A stretch of DNA of 64,000 nucleotides from Fasciolopsis buskii (taxonomy: Eukaryota > Platyhelminthes > Trematoda > Plagiorchiida > Fasciolidae): assembly GCA_008360955.1 (NCBI GenBank), contig LUCM01007140.1, positions 105,236 through 169,235 of the forward strand, written 5' to 3'. This document shows, one piece after another, positions 37,901-44,448 of this stretch (positions are counted from its first letter, which is position 1; the number at the start of each line of letters is the position of its first letter). A model generated the notes under the pieces. The model saw nothing but the letters and a program-made list of their open reading frames with translations. It was not told where the DNA came from and searched no databases. The position numbers and the translations under genes are program-made.

Positions 37901-39938
37901 GGCGCACATTACAATCCAAGCTTACTATCGCAATGTGCAGTATGCCGATGTGAGCATGCCGTTAATGAAAATGAACTCTGGCAAATCCCCATTTACAGTT
38001 ATACTATTTGTTTGTTAGCTGGGAACTCTGCGTGGTTATCTATAAAGTTACGGAGGAGCATGAAAGTATCTTCTTATGCTTGCGTGTAATTCATTCAGCC
38101 CAAACGATATTTCATAATTTACTTGATCGAACCTTAGTGATTCTCACGGTCATTGTGCTCAATCTCGCACCATGTAACGTGGGTGTGCCCTTGTATACTA
38201 CCCCATTTCGTAGGCTGGCTATTTCGGCCAGCTGCAAAGCATCCGTTTGTGAGTACATTTGCGTGTGCGTAATTTTCAACATCCTGGGTAGAACTGATAT
38301 TGCTGAAAATAGGATTATTGGCCTACGAAAACCATGGGAGTAGTTTCACCGTCAACATCCTGATCCGGACAATCTGAATTGGCCGCTTCACAGCAGCGTC
38401 GTCTGAAGGTTAACTCTTCAGGGGAGCGTTCGTCTCGCAAGTCACCAAGACGACAGAGGACAGTAATCAATAAGGCCCGAATCGCAGATCTGGAGGAACT
38501 GATTCCAACTGGTCGGTGTGATTCAATGCGAACAGCACTCAAGTACCTCGGCATATCAATGTTTTAAATTACATTTCACGTATAAATGAAGCAGAAGGGG
38601 CATGCCCCATAACCACTATACATGGAGAGGGGGATCCGGTTACCACGACCCTAAAACCTGCAGTAACCTAGACCCATATAATGTCTCAATAGGTAAGGGG
38701 TGATAACAAGCCAGGCGACAACGGACTGCCATCGACCGTTGGTTTTGCGATGCGAAAACTGAAAAGAAATAAAAAAATCTGCAAACCCTGATTGGTTTCT
38801 ATTTTGTTTCGGTGAAACTACCAGTAGCGAGCAGATTTTTGTGGTTCGTTTATGCACAGTGTCCCTTTACGGCAACTCTGTCAGGACATAATATTCTCTG
38901 ATAAGTTCGCCTCCTATCTGTATAACGTATGCGATTACTATTATGAATGGAGAATCCAAAGAATTATCTCGAAAGTCATGCACAACTGGGTGCTAAGATT
39001 ACCTTTCGAGGCAAGCCCAAGGTTTCTAACCAACAAGTTGGATTCAACTGTTTACTTGGAGATGCCAAAAGATAAGTTGCGAAGATATGCGCAAGATAAG
39101 TCATTGGTCATCTTGTGGAGGACTTGGTTTCGACAAAAGGGGGCGAAGTGGCATTGTTCTAGTACAATGACCAACTGGCTGCCTGACACTTCCACTTTGG
39201 CGTGTTCCTTGAATGGCTGTGCTAGCTTGTTACCAAAGTGGTGGATTGATTAGACTACCAAAATATACGCGATCCCTACAGATCTACCAGACAGATCATC
39301 CCGGAAATGAAAAATGTACAGACTGGGAACCACTGTGACTTGGCTGGATCAACAGGAGTCGGGCATCCCGCAGCTCGAAAGCTGTTCCATACCACTAGTA
39401 ATCCTCAGCAGTACATATCCACCGAGTACAAAATGTGATGCTGACTCGGAATGAACGATTATAAGTTGAATGCCTTATCCATTAAGCTAACCGTCCAGGT
39501 TCCCAATGGGTTATCAGACAGGAATATCACATGTATATAGCACGTTTATCCGTCACTGGAATTTGCAAGTCAAAGACCTTTGTTCGCCAGATGACTGACC
39601 TCTAAGTGAGAGACTGCTTCACTCTAGGGAGTGAACACATTACGCACAACCATATGAAGATTTGCTACTTGATGTTTAGTTGGGCGTTGATAATGCTCGA
39701 CGAATCTTTTGAGAATTGATGCAAGTTGCGGTTAGTGGCAATAGATTCATTTCCTTCTCTCTTCCCCAATTCACCATACTTCGTGTTCCGCTGCTGTCCA
39801 GATTCCTTGTCTGATGGCATCCCAGGATCATGCATATATATAAAAATATATATATATATATTATAGTTGAGAAGGCGTACACTGAGTTAATACGTTTATC
39901 GTGACGTTTCGATCCAAACTAGGACTCGTTGTCAAACG

Positions 39939-39994
<56 letters not shown>

Positions 39995-42900
39995 GTAGGT
40001 AGTATTTGGATGAGTGAACAAAACTTGCTCAGGAGCGCATGACCGATTTCGCGGTTATTGTCGCTCGTCAGGTATGCGTACCCGGTGGTCTCTTGTCCAA
40101 ACATCCACATACTTGTACACTCCGAAGTGATATGTCCTAACAGAATCGAATCTGTAGCATCAACTGACAAAGAATTATCAACGAATCACAGTCGTGGTTC
40201 TCCTGTGGACTCTTCGACGAAGAGCTCCCATGCATACTCCTGATGCTACAGATTCGATTCTGTTAAGGCATATATATATATATATAATATATATATATAT
40301 ATATAATACGGGCAGACTGATTGTAATTGGCTTGCGGATCATCACTTCTCTATTGCAGAACAAATAAAAAAAACGATGTTTGACAGCTTTGAAGATCAGT
40401 TTTTGCTAAGAGTTTCATGATGGCCATATTTTTGCCGTATCCAATGCCGACAAATTTTCGTTTCCATCTAATGCAGAATCATGCAGAAGGCTACGCCGCA
40501 TGCGGAGCTAGTACCGTGAGGTGTAGCATACGAAGAATCGATCCCGAAGGAGAGAACCTGCTGCGCATACCATAACAACTGATTTGGCTCGCATCTCAAT
40601 GTACAGTCTAGTGTTTTCAAGGGACGCAACAAATCTACCTGAAGGTATGGTGAAATCTGAGCCAATCATATTAGGTCGTGAACAGAAAAACATCGGCCAG
40701 TAAGGGGAAAATTAAGCCAATCAGAGACTTCCTGGGGAAACAACAACTCACCTGGGGGTCATACACCCATTTGAAATCACCACCCAGTTGTTTGGCTACA
40801 CCATTAAGTTCTACTTGACGTGAACTTAGATGCTTGGCCACGCAAACAATCACGTTTTTCAGAGGCAGCTCCTCCGTCCCATCATCTGATGAGGTGAAAT
40901 TTGACAGGGAGGTGTACATGGATAAATTAGACACGATATCGGTCAGCTTTATTCAAATTCACATAAATAAGAATAGTTGGGACAGTTATATACGCCTACA
41001 ACTTTTTATATGCCGATTTAAATATACCTGTATAGCTCGTAATAAAGCCCAGTTGAATACCGACTCAAGAGCAGAATTTTCACTGTAAAACCGACAACAT
41101 CCAGTGAGATAAAAAAAAAACTAGAAATCGTCACCAGGTTGCGGAAACAACAATATTTGTCACGTGCCAGTCTGGAATTAGCCGGATAATCGAAATATAT
41201 AAAAAGATGGCAAACAGTTAATACGGAAAACCAACCAAAATCATATGGCGAATTTCTATCATGCGTTCCATTAAGAGTGATGATCAAGAATGACCAAAGA
41301 TACCAAGACTTACCGGATAAGTCTAGCCTCCTTTTTGGCAACGCGGCAGTCCGTACAACAGCTTTCTTCAGACATCGAGCGACCTGTTCAGATAAGGGAG
41401 GCGATGGCCTACAAGGCTGTCCGAATGAATCCCGCAGACTGTTGTTCATGTCCGGAGTGTGGTCAGTTCGATTCTGAACCCAGTCCGGCGTACATAATGT
41501 ATCTGCCGATGGTTTCGACAAGATTGGTGCATGATTGATGGGAGTAAGGACTTTTGCTGGAGAAGCTAATTTTGTTTCATCTGTTATACTTAGGATTCGT
41601 GGTTGGGTATTTTGTTGAATTTCTGTCAACCGATGGTCTTTTGGCAAACTAGGATGAGCTGGTGTCTCAGAGGAATGAAGCTTCGGAATTGTTGTTGTAT
41701 CTCCTACCGGGTAAGCCTCGGTATCGGTCAATTTCCACTGAAATGCACAAGCATACAACCAATTTCGATTGACTACGGGAAGACCCCACTGTTTGGCTGC
41801 TGGACATTTGCGTCCTTCAAGTTTTGCTGCTACGAGATGTGTACTGGCAGCCAAGTTTCGAGAAGGGGCAGCTTTGCACAAAAAACAGTCTTGCACAATC
41901 GCACCAAGAGCTCGTGAATAACGAGTAAGCAAAATGCGATCACGACCAACGAACCCGCTTAAAGAGATCACGCAACCATCAAGTGGGAGGGGTCCAGATC
42001 GAACCAATGGCGTGAAAGCTTTTTCGCTGATTAAGTCATCCCAACAGATAGTTGAAGCAGCAATGCAATGTTCAACCCAACTTGTGGTGACTAGTTTCGC
42101 ATTTGGGGACATTTTTGGTTCACATCGTATGAAAAAGGGTGTCACGATAAAATTCGCTGTGTGTGGATTCTCTATTGCCTGACCACCGACATTTCGAACA
42201 GCTTCCGAAATTTCCAGTTTATCCGATTCAGGAATCTCTTCATGAAAGAAGAAAGAGAACCCGGAGAAGCATCCAGTCCGAAAGGCTATCGTAGAGTCCA
42301 AGTCTGATGCACGAGATTCACACAAAGTCTGAACCATCGAAGCATCATGAGAGGACTGTTTTATCACCTTCGACGCAGTCGGTTTTAAGGTGTTTTCTCG
42401 ATTGAAATCGTCTATGTCAGCCAAACCTCCTGCTCCGAAGTACTGATTAATTAATTGTAAATCCTCTGTATCCATGGTGCGTTTGGTTTTATCATCTGTA
42501 CCAATATCATCAGTCACGGTGATTTGTTCCGCTTCGTTTGGTTCAACGGGTTTGATCAAGTGTTCCTCCTCTGGAACTCGCCGCTTAGCTTCGTGGCATG
42601 CAAGTAGCCATGAGCCTCTAACATAAGCCACCTCTTTTTCCATGGTCGCAGCGTTAACATTGGAGGTCATTGACCCCACAACTGCGTGTGTTAGTGGTTC
42701 AGTGACGCGGTCCTGCAAGTTTGTGCACAACCGGCCACCAAGCTCCTTCACCAAAGCAGAATACTTAGAATATTCTTCTCGACTGCATTCAATTAACTGG
42801 ATAAGACAATCTGAAAGAACAAGACGTTCAGTGGGAACACTGGACGAGCGATGAAGGAAGCTTGCTGCAGAACGGGCATCCACTCGTGTCTCATCGATCC

Positions 42901-43855
42901 TCGTGGTTGTCCCACTCGCATGACTTATCATGGATAGATTGTCGAAAGAGAAAGATCTACGATTATTCTCACAAGTGGGAGTAGAAGAGTTTTCTTGGGT
43001 CTCTGGCACGCGATAGTCCGCCTCATCCAAGGCATAGCCCTTGCTCACTGATTCGGTGAGCCAATTGACATTGACAATCTGGATTTTCCACTTTTTAGCA
43101 TGTGCATATTTCAACCCCGAAGGGTGTTTGATGATCAAATGCGTAGTTTCGCCGACTTTCATCATTCCTGAATAACGACCACCGTGTTTGACAACCAGAT
43201 CGGATACTTCTTTACGTTCCTCCGCTGATAAACCAGAGACGCATATCACTAGCTGAGCAAAAATCGGCACACGGAACCGCTCGGTGAATGACGGTAACAT
43301 CATGTCTATTGGATCCTGAATAGCCGATAATCTCCATGCCTCCGTAATCCAACTTGGTAGAAGCATATTGACACCTCGGCTACAACCGACAAGATACTTC
43401 TTTGAGCCTACTTTTGGTGTGATTACCACATTAATACCATCAAACAGATCACGAGAAGCTTGACCGTGTAACATTTGTATAGAACTAAGCAAGTACTCCC
43501 TCTCAGATCCAGTTACAGAAGTAACGGTGGCAACAGCACGCATCAGGGCAGTTGAATATAGTGGATGAGAAACACGAGGTAGAGGTTGGTTTTCCCTAAT
43601 ATAGTGTAAAATAATCTGTGGACCATAAATAGCAGCACCAAGAGATCGTAAGTGCTCGAAACATTCACCCTCGAACCGACAGAAAACGAAGCAAGTACGT
43701 TTCGAAGGTTTCGTTTGATATCGAGCCATAACCTCAGCAGCATCCAGGCGTTTTGCTGACAGATTCTCGTACGCAGAAACTGCATCGAAAGCAGCAGTCA
43801 GAAGAGCAGTGGCGTAGTCATTAATGAACACGATTTCGTACTTATCCTTATCCAT
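5596..43855 (-). CDS. TOPBP1: TOPBP1 orthologue, BRCT-repeat checkpoint scaffold, 8 coding exons
   Basis: Reconstructed as complement(join(5596..5778, 10939..11291, 16480..16778, 17479..17645, 21764..22197, 32696..33002, 40752..40885, 41314..43855)). The exons total 4419 nt: 1472 codons plus TGA. Every intron is GT-AG and every junction keeps frame. Domain order follows vertebrate TopBP1 (about 1520 residues): BRCT0 (1-100), BRCT1 (105-190), BRCT2 (197-285), BRCT3 (348-438), BRCT4 (528-618), BRCT5 (622-715), BRCT6 (852-965), a region matching the ATR-activating domain (about 1000-1200), BRCT7 (1247-1335) and BRCT8 (about 1380-1470). Signature matches include VGSKKYLV in BRCT1, GLKYAHAKKW in BRCT2, VCVAKHLSSRQVELNG in BRCT6 and WMLHKSYLDAC in BRCT7. 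In this family the BRCT pockets read phosphorylated partners (RAD9, Treslin, BLM/53BP1, FANCJ-type ligands) in the nucleus, and the ATR-activating domain switches on ATR-ATRIP. Identity is very secure. Exon borders come from splice motifs and phase only, without transcripts. Introns are full of transposons. Confidence 0.95.
6750..7220 (+). repeat. Unidentified interspersed repeat, copy 1
   Basis: Diverged match to 34390-34765. Shared landmarks in the same order are a CTCTCGAAA block, GAAGGT-AAT-C-GGCGC, and an end block reading ATCATTTGGTAAA here and ATGATTTAGTTAAA there, then CTCGG-GTGG and CTA-GGTCAA. The element class is not clear. Confidence 0.45.
8038..8556 (+). other. Orphan ORF, 172 codons, antisense within TOPBP1 intron 7
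   Basis: The longest plus-strand frame in this intron. It has one possible membrane segment (residues about 43-66, PFCCGLLFVLVCVAWIGA) and a Tyr/Pro rich stretch after it. No family is recognised. A shadow ORF runs opposite it, and the 5' part weakly resembles 3858-4107, so it is more likely repeat-derived than a gene. Confidence 0.2.
9795..9941 (-). repeat. tRNA-headed SINE with near-intact hammerhead ribozyme
   Basis: Read on the minus strand: B box GGTTCGCGTCC (9941-9931), then the hammerhead at 9909-9865, then tail TTCCACGGTTTCTTAATAG. Parts: stem I GCACU (9909-9905) pairs with AGUGC (9869-9865); core CUGAUGA at 9903-9897; stem II UCC/GGA; GAAG (9882-9879) where GAAA is canonical; a short stem III; and a UGUA cleavage context. 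The GAAG change would probably inactivate this copy. The A box is missing because the head is truncated by the neighbouring copy. Confidence 0.75.
9942..10040 (+). repeat. Hammerhead SINE, 5'-truncated, head-to-head with its neighbour
   Basis: Starts inside the hammerhead stem II loop (CTAACAAGAACGAAACAGCC), continues CAGTGCTTTCAAGG and ends with the family tail TACATGGTGAATTATTTCATGAAA. The GAAA box is intact; the CTGATGA part is missing. It begins directly at the B box of the minus-strand copy. Confidence 0.75.
10508..10838 (+). mobile_element. RTE LINE 3' fragment with (GAT)n tail
   Basis: Plus-strand frames recover the RT C-terminal region (ELTAVDR, AGLKNLWRRPNTSLNHK, RRVYYVAM). A short 3' UTR with GGCAGCGGTCAGTGGGGCT follows, ending in five GAT units at 10822-10838. 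Compared with 44.4-46.8 kb, the segment between RT and UTR is deleted. Confidence 0.75.
10939..11291 (-). CDS. TOPBP1: TOPBP1 coding exon 7 (second half of BRCT7, start of BRCT8)
   Basis: A 353-nt exon entered in phase 1 after an atccataaag acceptor, ending in phase 0 at a GTAGGT donor. It encodes residues 1296-1412. Splicing gives HTP-T-RSEKCL across the junction, placing Arg1296 and Lys1299 where vertebrate BRCT7 has its phosphopeptide-binding Arg and Lys (HPLRNEK). GRWMLHKSYLDAC and PYEWGG complete BRCT7. A Gln-rich helix leads to RRWRIVGGGAFKNWRVIF, which opens BRCT8. Confidence 0.95.
12703..12780 (-). ncRNA. Hammerhead-like motif at the Penelope-like element 3' end
   Basis: On the minus strand: CTTGACAACGAGTCC, loop TAGTT, GGGATCGAAGCGTCA. 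The layout follows a hammerhead (box, stem II hairpin, GAAA-like box, stem III), but the first box reads ACAACGA rather than CUGANGA and GAAA is GAAG. Better-preserved copies at 20.98 and 39.86 kb keep GAAA. Confidence 0.35.
12703..14640 (-). mobile_element. Penelope-like retroelement, near-complete but decayed
   Basis: Read on the minus strand. The N-terminal region (LKGLTFNRANASQPTFIASI) has several frame breaks. The main RT ORF at 14314-13613 has YGLPKVHKP, TSLFTNIPRQMALDSM, GSPLSGFLADAAMEHFE and the catalytic YVDDTFVVLG. The thumb region at 13375-13091 has PYIQGVSEAVERILR and GGVYTIPCLGC. A GIY-YIG remnant (GETGKQLGACLHEH) follows near 13090-12960 after a frameshift. This RT plus GIY-YIG order is diagnostic of canonical Penelope-like elements. 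The 3' end at 12780-12703 carries the terminal repeat seen at three other places. TA tracts flank both ends (about 12684-12702 and 14623-14640). Confidence 0.9.
15288..15843 (+). mobile_element. Possible solo LTR-like block
   Basis: Begins TGTTACCATACC and has a CCAAT-type GCTGATTGGTCAG near 15460 followed by a TATA-like GACTATAAGCGATGG. The layout resembles the LTRs at 25769-26343 and 37058-37606, including a shared GATTTTATT-CTGCTATT block. I could not find a clean 3' end or target duplication, so the boundaries are approximate. Confidence 0.4.
16480..16778 (-). CDS. TOPBP1: TOPBP1 coding exon 6 (first half of BRCT7)
   Basis: A 299-nt exon entered in phase 2 after a ttttttcacatacag acceptor, ending in phase 1 at a GTGAGT donor (16479-16474). 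It encodes residues 1196-1294. A Ser/Thr/Pro rich stretch precedes BRCT7, which starts near 1247 (KPVVSFSGLAADERDQY). Ser1255 aligns with the phosphate-contacting serine of vertebrate BRCT7. LGGEVDNQ and ATHLIVHTP follow. The domain is cut just after THLIVHTP and resumes in exon 7. Confidence 0.95.
16779..17478 (-). other. TOPBP1 intron 5 (700 bp)
   Basis: Bounded by a GTAGGT donor and a ttttcacatacag acceptor. It contains an isolated B-box-like AGTTCGACTCC near 17089, without a convincing tRNA around it. Otherwise nothing. Confidence 0.85.
17479..17645 (-). CDS. TOPBP1: TOPBP1 coding exon 5 (ATR-activating core with Trp1142)
   Basis: A 167-nt exon in phase 0 after a tgtatatgcag acceptor, ending in phase 2 at a GTAGGT donor. 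It encodes residues 1140-1194 and begins VRWQYEDAPP. The tryptophan followed by acidic residues falls at residue 1142, close to the vertebrate tryptophan (1145 in human, context IIWDDP) that is essential for ATR activation. Functional equivalence is inferred from position and local context. The rest is Pro/Thr rich. Confidence 0.85.
18455..18760 (-). mobile_element. RTE LINE 3' UTR fragment
   Basis: Closely matches 50560-50800: CAAGCCTCACTGACCGCTGC, GTTACACGTTTATAT, GGGAGTGGACCTACACAGGC, GAACACAGTCTAACTG. By comparison with 50.5-51.15 kb the element is in minus orientation. It is interrupted before the RT region. Confidence 0.75.
20934..20981. repeat. (TA)n microsatellite
   Basis: About 23 TA units directly next to a Penelope-like terminus. 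Confidence 0.97.
20985..21062 (-). mobile_element. Penelope-like terminal fragment with hammerhead-like fold
   Basis: On the minus strand: CATTCACGTTTGACAACGAG, TCCTAGTTTGAATCGAAAC, GTCACGCTAAACGTCTTAAC, TCAGCGTACGCCTTC. GAAA is followed by a possible stem III (CGU paired with ACG) and a UC cleavage context. Confidence 0.6.
21764..22197 (-). CDS. TOPBP1: TOPBP1 coding exon 4 (linker and start of ATR-activating region)
   Basis: A 434-nt exon entered in phase 1 after a gtgtttttag acceptor. It ends in phase 0 at a GTTTGT donor, the weakest donor in the gene. It encodes residues 995-1139: a helical stretch (RRLELMLGCANKVIESA), then a low-complexity Ser/Gly/Arg region with RRLRRNTRRVV. Primary sequence is poorly conserved here, as expected for this part of TopBP1. 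The call rests on position, open frame across the whole exon and phase fit on both sides. An alternative donor a few bases away cannot be excluded. Confidence 0.82.
23644..24905 (+). mobile_element. CR1/jockey-type LINE fragment, copy 2 (endonuclease)
   Basis: Plus strand. It encodes the same endonuclease pieces as 701-2430 (ALLSTNIRSLFTKTLDL, IIVGDLNHA, STSDHCLLLL), with the same TAG after ICIQE. Near-identity ends at about 24810 (GAAACTGAAATCTCT). Beyond that the sequence diverges from copy 1, and the last 30 codons of the ORF are unrelated. Confidence 0.82.
25463..25660 (+). repeat. tRNA-headed hammerhead SINE, most complete copy
   Basis: A box TAGCGTAATGG (25470-25480) and B box GGTTCGCGTCC (25513-25523) form a pol III type promoter. 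The hammerhead region (about 25545-25592) reads GCAATGCTCATCATTCC, CTAACAAGCTGGATGAAAC, AGCTGTACAGTGC. GAAA is intact but CTGATGA has become CTCATCA. The family tail TTACATGGTGAAATATTTCA follows. Confidence 0.8.
25769..26343 (+). mobile_element. Solo LTR, 575 bp, with perfect 5-bp target duplication
   Basis: Starts TGTTATGG and ends CATAACA, so the termini form the inverted repeat TGTTATG/CATAACA. It is flanked by AGGTC at 25764-25768 and AGGTC at 26344-26348. Inside are a CCAAT box (TGATTGGCT, about 25942), a TATA box (CTATATAAACG, about 25984) and AATAAA (26036-26041), as expected for an LTR promoter and polyadenylation site. No internal gag or pol is present, so it is a recombination remnant. 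Confidence 0.88.
32696..33002 (-). CDS. TOPBP1: TOPBP1 coding exon 3 (second half of BRCT6)
   Basis: A 307-nt exon in phase 0 after a ttgttttcag acceptor, ending in phase 1 at a GTAGGC donor (32695-32690). It encodes residues 893-994. ICTHIVTEYQ supplies the THxV strand of BRCT6. KYLVHPRWLTACLATSRRLP supplies the strand and final helix with the conserved tryptophan. The tail (about 960-994) is Pro/Ser rich linker. It lies 7.7 kb from exon 2, with an RTE LINE, an LTR and simple repeats between. Confidence 0.93.
34390..34765 (+). repeat. Unidentified interspersed repeat, copy 2
   Basis: Diverged partner of 6750-7220, with the same ordered landmarks including GATTTAGTTAAACACTCGG and CTCTAGGTCAA at the end. 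Confidence 0.45.
34949..34978. repeat. (AT)n microsatellite
   Basis: Fifteen AT units with no attached Penelope terminus visible. Confidence 0.95.
35474..37930 (-). mobile_element. RTE-type LINE, decayed, split by a nested LTR
   Basis: Minus strand. The endonuclease starts near 37925 (SLDCNVRLKCLM, a decayed GSFNVRTLM), continues ARIQSKDLISISSL and ENSSVKRSLF, is interrupted by the LTR, then resumes VISAYTPTDC, VAGDFNGQVGKL, SQIDHIAVS and VESDHALVLM. Linker ORFs at 36576-36128 follow (SLKDGRENWWVKLAEEMEEA). The RT start is at 36116-35916 (FLKRGNAAGPDDLPSVLF) and RT block LTPIRKSNIRGRHLGFRPGQ lies near 35700. The catalytic RT part and 3' end are missing. Confidence 0.85.
37058..37606 (+). mobile_element. 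Solo LTR nested inside the RTE LINE
   Basis: Same family as 25769-26343: starts TGCTATGG, ends CACAACA, with TATA box (AAACTATATAAACG), CCAAT box and AATAAA (37313-37318) in the same places. Flanks CAGAT (37053-37057) and CAAAT (37607-37611) are a one-mismatch target duplication. Reading across the site without the LTR joins SVKRSLF to VISAYTP in frame, so the insertion point is exact. Confidence 0.87.
39345..39490 (-). repeat. tRNA-headed SINE with variant hammerhead, decayed
   Basis: Minus strand: A box TTAGCTTAATGG (39490-39479), a degraded B box (GTTCATTCCGAGTC), then GGTGGATATGTACTG, CTGAGGA and GGAA, and a perfect hairpin CAGCU-UUCG-AGCUG (39384-39371) where stem III belongs. Other copies in the window have a collapsed stem III. 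The match to the other copies ends here and no family tail is seen. Confidence 0.55.
39834..39862. repeat. (TA)n tract left of a Penelope-like terminus
   Basis: Interrupted TA run immediately before the terminal fragment at 39865. Confidence 0.93.
39865..39941 (-). mobile_element. Penelope-like terminal fragment, best hammerhead-like copy
   Basis: Minus strand: CACGTTTGACAACGAGTCC, TAGTTTGGATCGAAAC, GTCACGATAAACGTATTAAC, TCAGTGTACGCCTTC. Hairpin UCC/GGA is followed by GAAA. Stem III pairs ACGU with ACGU, leaving a UA cleavage context. Possible stem I pairs CAC-GUU with AAC-UCA-GUG. The first box is ACAACGA rather than CUGANGA. TA arrays lie on both sides. Confidence 0.65.
39941..39991. repeat. 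(TA)n microsatellite
   Basis: About 24 TA units directly after the Penelope-like fragment. Confidence 0.97.
40138..40265. repeat. 25-nt perfect inverted repeat with 78-nt spacer
   Basis: The left arm (40138-40162) starts TAACAGAATCGAATCTGTAG and ends CATCA. Its exact reverse complement is at 40241-40265. The pair sits between TA arrays at 39941-39991 and 40269-40304. It could be a small foldback element or two inverted pieces of one repeat. Confidence 0.8.
40269..40304. repeat. (TA)n microsatellite, one interruption
   Basis: TA run with a single AA step in the middle, abutting the right arm of the inverted repeat. Confidence 0.95.
40752..40885 (-). CDS. TOPBP1: TOPBP1 coding exon 2 (first half of BRCT6)
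   Basis: A 134-nt exon entered in phase 1 after a tcacctcatcag acceptor. It ends in phase 0 at a GTGAGT donor (40751-40746). It completes Asp848 and encodes 44 residues including LPLKNVIVCVAKHLSS and ELNGVAKQLGGDF, which align closely with the first strand and helix of vertebrate BRCT6. It is too short for ORF length alone to reveal; the call rests on alignment plus phase agreement with exons 1 and 3. Confidence 0.92.
40886..41313 (-). other. TOPBP1 intron 1 of the coding region (428 bp)
   Basis: Short intron with GTAAGT donor and tcacctcatcag acceptor. No repeat or gene seen inside. Confidence 0.9.
41314..43855 (-). CDS. TOPBP1: TOPBP1 coding exon 1 (residues 1-848, BRCT0-BRCT5)
   Basis: This 2542-nt exon ends in phase 1 at a GTAAGT donor (41313-41308). 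The start is the ATG opening MDKDKYEIVF, whose first 100 residues align with vertebrate BRCT0. The reading frame stays open upstream to 43963, but that part is separated by a 3' splice site at 43869-43870 and is hydrophobic and unlike the family. Lysines aligned with the phosphate-binding ones are K153 (BRCT1), K249 (BRCT2) and K683 (BRCT5). BRCT1 is unusual: the normal GG turn reads HG (130-131), and the THLI strand is replaced by INVVI (141-145). The linker 720-847 is Ser/Thr/Pro rich and ends in a PLSEQVARCLKKAV motif similar to the segment before BRCT6 in vertebrates. Confidence 0.95.
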
Positions 43856-43890
43856 GGCACAAAACAGGCTGCAAATGAGGATGACAGAAA
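43856..43890 (-). promoter_or_regulatory. Strong 3' splice acceptor 13 nt upstream of the TOPBP1 ATG
   Basis: On the minus strand a pyrimidine tract ending catcctcatttgcag (AG at 43870-43869) lies 13 nt before the start codon. The leader CCTGTTTTGTGCC follows directly. It may close a 5'-UTR intron, or accept a trans-spliced leader, which flatworms use on many mRNAs. Sequence alone cannot decide. Confidence 0.6.
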
Positions 43891-44448
43891 GAGTGCTTAG
43901 TGCAGTAACCGACAACAGCACAGCATATAGGTAATTGAATACCAGTGACCCACAAAGGTACAAGATCCAACACGTGCATATTTTTTTCAGGAAAATTAAG
44001 TGGATATCGATTTCTTTGAGTAACAGTCGTTAATCACATTGGGAAATAGTTCATCACCAGCGGATGGACAGTCAAGGACACTATTATTCGGTTTTGGTTC
44101 GATGCGCAATCGGAACGCCGTGCAAATCGAATGTGCGAGAAATTAGGTATATTGAGAATCCAAATAATGATAAAACGTGCATCAGGAAAAGTTCCGATCA
44201 CGAATCTGTTCGTTCGCTGAAATGGTCTGGGCAACATTTAGAAAGTAAAAAACTCGAAGGTGTAATAGAGACTCAGATTTAGGCCAGACTTCGTTGCGCA
44301 ATGTGACTGCTGCCTTTTCCAAAAGGCAAGCCATAAGAGATAGCACACTTCGTTTCGGTTACCTTTTATCGAATCTCCGCATCATCGGTGGACCTATTTC
44401 ATTTAACACTTGATTGTGCTGCACCCGCAGTCCATGTTGTTTCTACGG
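43869..44448 (-). other. Region upstream of TOPBP1 exon 1
   Basis: If TOPBP1 has a 5'-UTR intron it would lie here, but no convincing untranslated exon, donor or promoter motif is visible. If trans-splicing is used, the promoter may also be in this stretch. Confidence 0.4.

Larger units (their letters stand above)
33003..40751 (-). other. TOPBP1 intron 2 (7749 bp)
   Basis: Interrupts BRCT6. It contains a repeat copy (34390-34765), an RTE LINE with a nested LTR (35474-37930), a SINE (39345-39490) and a cluster of TA arrays with a Penelope-like terminus and a 25-nt inverted repeat (39834-40304). 33003-34390 and 37930-39340 show only short ORFs. One at 38379-38567 is basic and unassigned. Confidence 0.85.

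Noticed and set aside
38379..38567. Basic peptide with a helix-loop-helix-like pattern (RRQRTVINKARIADLEELIP)
   Set aside because: The second helix does not fit the bHLH pattern, the opposite strand is equally open, and no flanking exon is visible.
43856..43963. A start codon for TOPBP1 at 43963, extending the ORF by 36 residues
   Set aside because: The extension is hydrophobic, unlike any TopBP1, and contains a strong 3' splice site at 43869-43870. The ATG at 43855 aligns with the family N-terminus.
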